From: Cenococcum geophilum 1.58
Lineage: Eukaryota; Ascomycota; Dothideomycetes; Gloniales; Gloniaceae
Direction: 5' to 3'
NCBI GenBank assembly: GCA_001692895.1
Contig: KV748235.1
Span: 992,001-1,056,000, forward strand
DNA length: 64,000 nucleotides
A program made the translations under genes and the position numbers. The notes beneath the pieces are model-generated. The model did no database searches. It saw nothing but the letters and a program-made list of their open reading frames with translations, and was not told the DNA's origin. Shown here one piece after another: positions 45,911 through 55,524 of this stretch; the first letter of the stretch is position 1, and every line of letters starts with the position of its first letter.

Positions 45911-46107
45911 TGTTGGAATGTATGGACAGGAATATATGGACAGAGGTTACGTGGTTATGTATCTGATTAGTCATCCTTATAGTGACTTATTAGCCCCCCC
46001 CTATTTAGGCACCGCGATCCTTACAATCCTCTATAAGAGAACACGAATGAATCAAGAACCAGTTACCTTATATTGCAATTGCAGTACCCCCCTGGGTGAT
46101 ACCAACA
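45911..46107 (+). repeat. 3' LTR of TRIM
   Basis: 197 bp, same ends as the 5' LTR, followed by CCTAC. Confidence 0.92.
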
Positions 46108-46112
46108 CCTAC

Positions 46113-46640
46113 TAAACTAGATAATTAACTTTATCTAAGCCTTTCTAATAGGGCGTACTATAAAAATTATAATTAAGGGCTATAAAAGTGAATTAATACT
46201 AACACCTATAGGTATTATATAGGGATTACCCCTATTTCTAATTCTAATTCTTTTCTTTATATTTAAACTACTAGAGATATATAATAATAGCTAAAATAAT
46301 AGCTATATAGAACTATAGGGGCCTATAAAAGAACACTATATACCGTAATAGAACGTAAAGTAGTACTACTACTACTAGACGTATATATAGAAGCAACTGC
46401 TATATAGAGGGCATCTATAGTATAAGGCCACCTAGTAAAGAAGAAGATATACTAAATAGTAGAGCGTATATAAGGAGTAAGGGCCCTATAAAGAAGCGCC
46501 ATTACGCCGTAAGCTTTATAGAGTAAAAAGCCCTCTATCTATCAGATAAGTAGTAAAAAGAGAAATAGGAAATATAAAAGCATACTATAACACTTAGCGC
46601 CACGCTATTAGAGCACTATAGTAATAAGTAATAGGATAGG
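46113..46640 (+). pseudogene. LINE ORF2 RT, 3' part, plus C-terminal fragment
   Basis: It continues the interrupted RT: IINFIQAFLIGRTIKIIIKG, SELILTPIGIIQGLPLFLIL, ILFFIFKLLEIYNNS (46,120-46,290), the TPxGIPQGSPLSP motif with RIP changes. Immediately afterwards it reads RTIGAYKRTLYTVIE and LLLLDVYIEATAIQRASIV, the LINE C-terminal region, so the sequence between (including the catalytic YADD segment) has been deleted. Similar to 42,470-43,070 in inverse orientation. Confidence 0.7.
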
Positions 46641-48331
46641 TGACCACTAGTAATAAGTGGAAAATCGGAATATGATTGCATAAAGTCTCATGACAGAAAT
46701 AAGGTTTAACGGCCACGCGATGTATAGAGTATTAAGTTCCATGGAGTGAATCTAGTTTTAATAGAGCAGTATAATAGTAAAAGCCGGACAAGTGAGGAGT
46801 GCCACAGATAGTAGAATAGTATGATAGATAACGTACTATCATAATATATCGAACTAGTCAAATAGGATAGTAATAAGATATTAAAAACGGTGGTTACAAC
46901 GTAAGTGTAAAAGAAAGAGAGTAGGGAACGACGCGCGTGGAACGTCGGAACGGGTAATCACTCCTGTTATAGACACGCACCTAGTTAAATCAATATTGTA
47001 CTTTACACATCTCCTATAATTACGTGCTAGATAGAATAGGAATTTAGGTAGTAAGAGGTCTATATTAGCACAAACTTAGTAGGCAGATAATTAGTTTATA
47101 TAAACTGTAGTAGCCGACTTTTATGTCGATGTATAGAACTATAAGTGGGTGCCTATACGTAGCTTAAAATAAGTAATACATAACATACACACAATACGTA
47201 TTGATACCGCAATTTGCACCTGATATCATATATAATTCGCTTACTATAGTATCGGTATATTATAGCCAGGCTATAATTGCGGTCTTCCATAGTCGGTCTT
47301 AACTGCTAATAGACTCTTATCGTATAATACATGGATCTGATTGTGTTAAGGTATTACGGGGGTAAATCCTAGATTAAAATGACTAAGGTCTACCCTCTTC
47401 ATGTATAGGCCGTCTGTAGGCCTATATTGCGAGGTATACATTAAGATGACTATACATAGTTAAGTTTACTATATAGAAGCGCGTTTATAAGGAGGCCTAT
47501 CTTATAGGTTAACAGGTTCCTATAAAACAGGTATATTGCTTGAATATTTATAGACCTGCTCTCCATTTTAGAAGTGCCTCTACTAGTAGTTTTAGAATAG
47601 CGTATTAAGAGCCTTAATACTAGCTTAGTGTAGATTACTTAATAGTGGTTAGTGCACCCTTTTTAGCCCTTGGGACTGAATATCTATTTAAATCACACTA
47701 TCGACAATTATTCCTATAAGAGCAGCTCTTATAGCTCGACTTATAGAGACCTACATACCGAGCTGACGGCGGCTCATAGTCATTCTACAATGTTTGACCG
47801 TCAAGGAAGTATGAGTCATCAAATAGGTATATATTATAAACGGTAATATATGGACTAGGGGGGTATATGTAGGAAGGCCGTGGATAGCGCATAAGTACTA
47901 GCGAAAAGAGAACACCAGTGCCGTAGTGTTAGTTTGATAATACCGATATTAAATATGAAGGTAAAATGCATATATAGAGGCTTTAGTTAGTAGGCGTAAG
48001 AGAGGACGATAACCTCTTTCTAACAACTCTAGGTGCGCAGAGAGGACAATGTAGATGTCTTGCATAAATGAAGTTTTTTAAGAGACATAAAGGCTATGGA
48101 TATAATAGTCATGAATATATCAGATAAATATAAGCTAATTATATAGGGAAATATGTAGTAGAAAACTATACTAGGCGGCTAAACTAGGCTATAATAGAGG
48201 TACTTATATAGGCAAAACGAATATAGCGCTAAATTCGTACTAGAATATTATAGCTTATTTACTTTATAAGGGGAAAAAAGGGTAAGTAGCGCCTAGCCTA
48301 TAATGTAAATATTAATAGAGCCTGCGAAGTA
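46641..48331. other. Unassigned 1.7-kb stretch
   Basis: No readable frame, LTR, TIR or tandem repeat was found. Composition is mixed: short segments with normal CpA/TpG content (e.g. 46,900-46,990, 47,690-47,800) alternate with RIP-like TA-rich segments. It ends at the assembly gap. Confidence 0.4.
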
Positions 48332-48356
48332 NNNNNNNNNNNNNNNNNNNNNNNNN
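48332..48356. other. Assembly gap (25 N)
   Basis: A run of N; sequences on either side have different composition, so true adjacency is not established. Confidence 0.95.
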
Positions 48357-49600
48357 TCTCTAGATGAATATGAATAATATTTTTTACCATCTGGAATTTA
48401 TCTTCCTCCATCACTTTTATATTCTGCATCGATATATCTTATGGATATCAATTATGATTATGAGGAGGATATATTTTACTGATTATTTCCATTTTAAGTA
48501 TCGGCGAAAGGATGATATCTATCTCTAAAATTCGGATATATATCGATCATTCATAAATATAAGATTTATGATATGGAATTATGTGAATATCTATCGGATA
48601 AATCAATCATATGATATATGATGAAAAGATATCGATGATGAATGATTCCATGATCGATAAAATGGATCATATCCATATTTATTATAATGAATATGAGAGG
48701 ATATTCATCCCCGGATATTCATTATAATTTTATCGAATATCCGATTCCTCAAAAAAATCATCAAGATTTATCATATATTTCTAAATTATCCTTCCTGTGA
48801 TTTCCTATATGGGAAAATCGGGGAATCTCTGATTTATGGTGACGGATCGATATTCATCATGGCGATTATTTAAATGATCTATGAGGATGACGGGGGAAAT
48901 CTAGAAGATTTAATGGATTTTTCATATCATATATTCCATCTTGGATTTCTATATTATTTCTATATAACCAAAATATATAAAATGGAAATGATTGGATTAT
49001 ATAGAAAATATAGAATCCAGATGGGAAATATATGATATGAAAAATCCATATACTCTTCTAAATCCCCCCATCATCTTCCATAGATCATTATAGCGATCGC
49101 ATGATGGATGATGATCCAATCCCATAAATCAGAAAATTCCCCGATCTTTTCCCGCATGGGAAATCATAGGAGATAATCTAGAATATATGATAAATCTTTG
49201 ATAATTTCTTGGAGAAATCGGATATTCGGGATAGAATAAGTGCTGGATATCCGGAGATGAATATCTCTCATAAATCCATTATAACAAATATTGATATGAT
49301 CATTCATCGATCAGGGAATGATTCGCCATTGATATCTTATCATTAGTATATGCATTGATTGATTTATCCGGTGGATATTATATAATTCCCATTATCATAT
49401 AATTTATATATCTATGAATGATCAATATATATAATGCCGGGTTTTGGCGAGATAGATATCATCTTTTCCGCTGTGATATCTCTATATTCATAGAAATAAG
49501 TCATAATTTGGATATCCTCACAAGAAAGTATCGACGCAGAATTATAAGAAATGATTGGACGAAGATAATAGGCGAAGGATTAATGTTCTAGACGGATAGA
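48357..49600. repeat. Giant imperfect inverted repeat, centre about 48,983
   Basis: The left arm (48,357-48,969) pairs with the right arm (48,994 to about 49,600). Matching pairs include GATTTATCATATATT (left, 48,761) with its inverse near 49,190; TGATTTATGG (48,829) with CCATAAATCA (49,121); TGGATTTTTCATATCATATA (48,913) with its inverse near 49,035; and TTCTGCATCGAT (48,422) with ATCGACGCAGAA (49,529). Arms look about 70-80% identical, with small indels. The left arm runs into the gap, so it may be longer. Composition (GAT/ATC/TCA-rich, few TAG/CTA) is unlike the rest of the window. Confidence 0.8.
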
Positions 49601-50270
49601 ATTATATTAATCATATATCATTTCTAAAGATAAGATATATCATTTGTAAAATAGCAAATAATGGTAATATCGCGGGAAATGAGTCGATATACATTAATCC
49701 AGGAAACGGATCATTCGATTATCGAAATATATAAAGGAAAAGAGAGAAATTGATGATATATTTCATCATCTTCGAATGGATCCGAGTCATATAATCCAGC
49801 ATAAATGCGCAGAAAATGTCCCCGGATAGCGAGGAATATATATAAAAATCATATAAATCATACTTATTTTTAGAAGAAGATGATCCATCCGGCGAATATG
49901 GTTATTGATGAGGAGATATTATCATCAATTTCAATGATTTTATCTTTACGTATCTATCTCTTCTTGATTGATTAAGCAGCGCAAAGATCATATCGCGCAT
50001 CATAAGAAGATTGCCGGGGAATATCAAGATATATCCATGATCAAAATTATCGAATCGATCATCGGCGATTTTCTCGAAAAAATGGGATCATGGAATTTGG
50101 CGGATTCAGGATTTCGGGATCTATCCTCCGGCATTTTATGCGTATTAATCGGAAGTGATTATATGTGGAATATCATTTCTGCATATATAAAATTTTCTCC
50201 TCAGGAATATTAATTTTCATCATTAAATATTTGATGATTTTTATGATGGATGAAGAGATATTCAGCCGGA
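49601..50270. other. Continuation of the GAT/ATC-rich tract
   Basis: Same unusual composition as the inverted repeat. It holds one open frame on + (49,968-50,213, alternative start TTG; IESIIGDFLEKMGSWNLADS near 50,046), which I do not recognise and which may be chance. The tract ends sharply near 50,270, where RIP-type LINE sequence starts. Confidence 0.4.
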
Positions 50271-50279
50271 TATATAAGT

Positions 50280-50770
50280 ATAGTAGATCTCTATCTATAC
50301 TAATAGCCTCTTATCCTCTATTACTATAGTAGTACTCTATTAATACGGCGCTAGGTCTCTACCTAGTAAGCTAGTAATTTTTATATTTTCTTTTCTCTCT
50401 TTACTACCTATAGGTAGAGGGCTTCCTAGCTAGTATATTTAGGCGTATTACCTCTTTAAGGGGCCCTCGATCCTTATATACGTCTTATTCCTTATATACG
50501 TTTTAGTATTTAGTATATATTTTCTTTTACTAAGTAGCCTTATACTATAACTATTCTCTATATAGTAGTTATATTAATATATAAGTCTACTAGTAGAACT
50601 ACTACTTTATATTCTAGTATGGCGCGTAGTGTTCTCTTATAAAACCCTATAGTTCTATATAGGTACTAGTTTTATAGCTTAGCTAATAGCGCTAAGGAAC
50701 TTTTTATTAATACCTTACTACCTAGTCCTGGGCCCTAGATCTAGGAGCTATATAGTATTATTAGCCTTAC
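50280..50770 (-). pseudogene. LINE ORF2 C-terminal fragment, minus (second copy)
   Basis: It matches 42,470-43,210 in the same orientation, with an internal deletion. It includes the sequence that reads as the R-IGAY LINE motif (near 50,665-50,640). It is followed by an AAAT microsatellite. Confidence 0.65.
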
Positions 50771-50772
50771 TA

Positions 50773-50803
50773 TAAATAAATAAATAAATAAATAAATAAA
50801 TAT
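50773..50803 (+). repeat. AAAT microsatellite
   Basis: About seven to eight AAAT units beside the LINE fragment. Confidence 0.95.
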
Positions 50804-50904
50804 CTATATAATTTCCTATATAATTATTTCTATAAATTCTATAATTAATTACTAGTATAAAAATATATATTTATACGCCTATATATTTATACGCCTATAT
50901 ATTT

Positions 50905-51389
50905 ATATAAAGCTCTATATAAAGCTCTATATAAAGCTCTATATAAAGCTCTATATAAGGCTCTATATAAGGCTCTATATAAAGTTCTATATAAGACTCT
51001 ATATAAAGCTCTATATAAGGCTCTATATAAAGCTCCGCTTAAAGCTCTACTTAAAGCTCTACTCGAAGCTCTGCTCAAAGCTCTGCTTAAAGCTCCTCAA
51101 AGCTCTACACAAGGCTCTGCTCGAAGCTCTACATAAGGCTCTGCACGAAGCTCTGTATAAGGCTCTACACAAAGCTCTACACAGGGCTCTGCACGAAGCT
51201 CTGCTCGAAGTTCTGCTCGAAGCTCTGCAGGAAGCTCTGTACGAGGCTCTACACGAAGCTCTGCACGAAGCTCTGCAGAAGCTCTATACGAAGCTCTACG
51301 CGGAGCTCTACGTAGGGCTCTACGTAAGCCTCTACTAAAGCTCTATATAAGGCTTTATTAAAGCTCTACGTGAGGCTCTACCTAAAGCT
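50905..51389 (+). repeat. 12-bp minisatellite, array 3
   Basis: About 40 units, from AAGCTCTATATA-type (RIP-decayed, left) to AAGCTCTGCACG-type (right). Directly left of the DUF6589 5' fragment. It shares its unit with arrays 1 and 2. Confidence 0.92.
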
Positions 51390-51424
51390 TACCCCCTTCT
51401 ATAAAGCAAATCTATACCTACTAG

Positions 51425-51800
51425 TAGTCCTTAGTTATTATTTAAAGCNGGCTCGTCGGTTTGGGTACTCTGGCTACAGTAGGAAGAGGGCGGCGGTGGT
51501 CGTGGGCTGCTACGACTCGGGGGCGTCGGGCGCGACGACGAGATAATAAATTAGAATCGGGCAAATCGGGCAACGTAGTCTTCTTTGCTAGGTTTGCTTT
51601 GGTAATTCTAGCCATTAGGAATAGCTTAGGGAGCTATAAGAGTTAAGATAATTTGGCTTAAAGTAGGTATATATAGGCCTAAATACCCCGCGCGGGACTA
51701 ATAAAAATCCGAACCGTGTACCAGACCTTCTAACGAAGGTCTTGCTAAAAGCGGCTAGCGGCTTGGCAAGGTAAGCCTTAGCAAGAAGGTTTGGGAACAA
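51425..51800 (-). pseudogene. DUF6589 gene 5' fragment and upstream region
   Basis: Matches 40,180-40,560. ATG 51,615 begins MARITKANLAKKTTLPDLPD, with fewer mutations than the long copy; coding sequence breaks off near 51,425 at the minisatellite side. The upstream part (51,616-51,800) contains the paired AGACCTTCGTTAGAAGGTCT-like palindrome (about 51,723-51,742) and GCTAGCCGCTTTTAGC segments. Open frames at 51,461-51,646 (+) and 51,800-51,615 (-) are not genes. Confidence 0.75.
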
Positions 51801-51805
51801 GACAA

Positions 51806-51887
51806 CTTAGACCAAGAAAACGATTGCCGTCCTAAATCAGCTTAGCGGATGGTGCGGATATCCGCACAATCGATTTCTTGGTCTGAG
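51806..51887. repeat. 82-bp hairpin element, unmutated
   Basis: Ends are inverted repeats of 21 bp with two mismatches (CTTAGACCAAGAAAACGATT at left, CAATCGATTTCTTGGTCTGA at right). The loop contains the perfect 14-bp palindrome TGCGGATATCCGCA. No RIP signature. It sits between the DUF6589 and helicase modules and is absent from the equivalent junction at 40,560. A second small hairpin follows (TGAGGT...ACCTCA, 51,892-51,910). Confidence 0.75.
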
Positions 51888-51949
51888 CTTCTGAGGTAAA
51901 AATCACCTCAAGTGACCGCTGCTGACTAACATTAAGCGCGACGCAAAAC

Positions 51950-52029
51950 TTCTTATCTCGGTCTTAGACGATCAACTAATTATAAGCTGCTTACATAATA
52001 GATTAATTATCTTATGTTGTTGTCGTCTG
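51950..52029 (+). repeat. Single copy of the roughly 85-bp upstream repeat
   Basis: TATCTCGGTCTTAGACGATC to TGTCGTCTGG; corresponds to the three tandem copies at 23,908-24,143 before helicase copy 1. Confidence 0.85.
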
Positions 52030-55000
52030 GTACACGGTTTGGAAATTTATTAGTCCCTTGCGCCAATTTATATGTAATTCTTATATAAACTTACGCGCTA
52101 TACTATTTTTTTAGCTACTAATTAATAATAAACTAATATCTTTATAAATAATTAGTAAACGTTACGTTCTAGAACTTTGTAGGGCGATTCTAACGCTGCC
52201 AAAATTATTGCGAACGGCCTGGTGGTTACCGCTATGTTTCGCCTTAAATATTACCGCTAAAATAGTAAATATTTAGCCAGAGCCATTAACCATTACCAAT
52301 CCTTAATGTTTGACCTCCTATATTAATATTTATAGTAGATAAATACCTAAATAGCTAATATATTGTATCTAGATTAATTCTATGCCTTATTACCTGCTTT
52401 ATTACTTCTCCGCTGCCTATACTACCTAAACATTAACCTATAAACCCCGTATTAACTCTATGTTTACTAATAAGCTATATAGCGCCGTTTGGTATAAAGA
52501 AATAATTAAAGGCCTTAATAAGGAGGCTAAGAGCTGGATATACGCCTAGTACAGTACGCAACTATCCTCGTACTACTAGCGAGGTAGTGGATAATACTAT
52601 TGGTGCAGTAAATATCTTTAAAAAGCAACGTTCTAATAATAAGGTATCTTAGTCACCAGTAGCAGATAACAAAGCCCCTTAGTTACTGCGGATAGATCTA
52701 TAAACATCTTAACTCTTTACTAGCTTGGCCAGCTAGGATATACCTTAACTCTCTACTAGCTTAGCTAGTTAGGATATACTAAAGATGCGTATAGTTAGAG
52801 TTTAGAGAAAAATCTAAAACAAAAAGAAGCCCAATATAATAACTTAAGCACGAGATAACGTAATTTAAGGTACTATATCACTGCTATACGGCGATGAATT
52901 CTATGCAAAAAATAAGTAGGTAACCTGTATTCGGAGGCTGATCTATAATCGTATTAATGTTATCCTTATTATATAAACCGGCTTTGGTAAAAGCCTTATT
53001 ATATAAGTAATTTTAATCCTTTATAAAAATACTATATCGCTAGTGTTTCTTCCTCTAAACGAGATTATAAAAGAGCAAGTTTAAAAGGTTAATTAGATTA
53101 GTAGTAATGCGCTGCTCCTTAACGCTAACGTTAAGGATATAAATAAAGCGCTTAAGAATATAAGATCCGGCCTATATACCCATATCTTTATTAGTCCTAA
53201 GCTTGCCAGTATACTATCTTTCTAAGATTTACTTAAAGACCCCAAGTTTAAGAAGTAATTGGCCTTGGTTATTATTAATAAAGCTTATCTTGTTATATAA
53301 TAGGGCAAGAAGTTTTGCCCTAAGTATGCGCAGTTACGCTATATACGTAATCTAATTAGAAGCTCAGTTCCGTAGTTTGCCTATTTTATAACTTTTAATC
53401 CAGAAACGTTAGAAATAGTAAAGAAGTCCTTAGGCTTTAATAATACTAATATATACCTTAAGTAGACTTCTATTTCCTGTAGAGAGCTTATCTTTCATCT
53501 TAGCTAGATACTAAAGGATATAATTGCTAAATATACCTCACTCCGCTTCCTTCTTAATAAGGCTGTTAATCCTCTAACTATTGAAATATATATTAATCCT
53601 GCCGTCTTTTAAGGAGGGAGCCGTTTAGCTACTCCATATAAGATTCTAAAGACTATTATATTCTTTAATACTAGAGCCTAAGCTATAGAGGCGCATAGAA
53701 GTATGTCTAAGTACCTATAGTAGCTATATCTAGCTTAATATACTAAGAATATTACCCGCTTAATTATGGCCGTATTCTATTAAACAACCTTATTATTTAG
53801 TAAGAAGTTAATTCTAGATAAGTTTAGGAAACTGGTAGAATCTTTTAAGATTTAAATTATTTTTGCCATAGAGGCTATTAGGCTTGGTGTTAATCTTCCG
53901 GATATCCGTAGAGCGGTTATATATATAATACTGGCGCCTAAATAACATTTCTCTCCTCTTTTATAGCGTGGTGGTTAAGCTAGTCGCGATAATAGAAGGG
54001 CTAAAGTAATCTTTTTATTTAAACACTGGTGCTTTAGTAAACGAGACCTACTCCTATAGCTAAAGCTAAAGGCAGTACACCGTTTAAATACTCGCCGATA
54101 GCGACAGTCCTACATACTATTATTCTACCCTTCTTCTATCTCTTAACCATTACTATTACGCGGATCCTAATTACCGTTAGTTAATTCTATAAACTCAGAC
54201 GACTTATTAGCTAGCGATACTATTTAGTTAAAGTAGGGAGGTAAAAAGGAAGATAAGTAGAAGCGTATAGAGATAAGAAATAAGTTTTTCTAGCTATATA
54301 ACGATTATAAATATATTAAGGAAATACTATATAAGTATTTCGCCGAGCCTAACGCTTTAATTGCTATAAATACCAATAAAGACTCCTGCTATAGTCACTG
54401 TAATAACTCCCTTTAGTTAAGAATACCCGAATGTGAAATATATAATAAGAAGGGGGCAAATCTGGATACTAAAAAGAATTATATCCTTAAGAGACTTTAG
54501 ACGTAGGCTTAAATATTAGTAGTACCTATAGCTATTAGTAGATCTGCTCTATTTCCAATATATTATACTATTACCGTTCTATATACTATGCTATATTAAA
54601 TAGTATATTAATTTTACCTAATTACCACGCGTAAATACCTTAATAATTATATAAATAAATAGGAGTACGTAGATCTACTATCTAAAAGTTTATAGTAGGA
54701 GCTATATATAGCCGGTCTTAAATATAATTATATACTATACCCTTCTTTATAGGGTATAGATGCGATATTTAGGATTTTTAGTGTTAATCTAACGCCGAGC
54801 TAGAGTTAAACTTTATTAATTAACTCCCTATTTAATGCTGCTATATCTACCGCTACCACTAGTTAAGCTATATTAGTTGCTACTATATCCGCTATATAAC
54901 CGCGACTCTCTTTAAGCCTACCCCCGCGCTAGCCTCCTCTGCGTAATACTTAGGTGCTATTACCTATAAGATATAGCCTATTAAGCTTGCGAAGCCTAAA

Positions 55001-55226
55001 TATATAATATATTTAGAATATACCAGATATAAAGAAGAGAAAAAGGCTTTAGTTATTATCGCGGTTATAAAGGGAAGGTAAGCTGTTGCTATTCTAATAA
55101 TATTTTTGCATCCTATATATATTCCGCTAAGCCCTATTACTAATAAGCTGTTTAATATATATATAGTAGTATATAGGGAGCTTTAGCTTTATAGCCGGAT
55201 TAATATTACTACTATTATAGGTAGTG
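52024..55226 (+). pseudogene. RecQ-like SF2 helicase, copy 2
   Basis: Collinear with copy 1 (offset about 27,885 bp) throughout. It keeps the Walker A reading TQTGFGKSL (about 52,969-52,995), whereas copy 1 has Ser for the Gly. Motif II is again INKAYL (about 53,270). It reads LPDIRRAVIYIILAPKQHFS and LLQRGGQASRDNRRAK where copy 1 has further changes. TAA/TAG are still frequent, so it is inactive. It lies head to head with the DUF6589 5' fragment and convergent with ORF-B 1'. Confidence 0.85.
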
Positions 55227-55524
55227 TAGAAGGGCAAAGCCTAACACTAAAAGGTAATACTTAATTAAGCATTGTAAATAAAAGAATAAAATAACTTAAG
55301 TTATACCAGAGAAGTCGTTAATTAATAGAGGGTAGAGGAGAAATTATATTAAGTTAAGGTAAGGTAAGGTTAAAACCTAAGCTCCTTCTGTAATATATAA
55401 CCCTAAGCCTTATATATATAATAAGAAAATGAACTAAAATAACTAAGGGGTATTTAATACTACTACATTACCTTCCCTACCTAAAAGGTTGTCCCCTAAT
55501 GTTTCCTTATATCTCCCTTAGTAG

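Larger units (their letters stand above)
44625..46107 (+). mobile_element. TRIM: 1,483-bp non-autonomous copia-type LTR element
   Basis: Two 197-bp LTRs (TGTTGGAATG...ATACCAACA) are flanked by exact CCTAC duplications. The LTRs differ only by C/T transitions (about ten), i.e. RIP-type. After the 5' LTR, TTAGTGTTATCACAGAT resembles the primer-binding site region of the copia here, and AAAGAAAGAACTGCTAG before the 3' LTR matches its polypurine end (AGAGTTGCTAG). This points to mobilisation by that copia lineage. The internal 1.1 kb is non-coding, with tandem repeats. It is inserted in a LINE RT. Confidence 0.92.

Noticed and set aside
44810-46115. ORFs of 72 and 98 codons in the TRIM
   Set aside because: They use LTR and non-coding tandem-repeat sequence and have no conserved domain.
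51461-51800. 61-codon ORFs on both strands
   Set aside because: They lie across the DUF6589 5' fragment and its upstream region, not in its frame.
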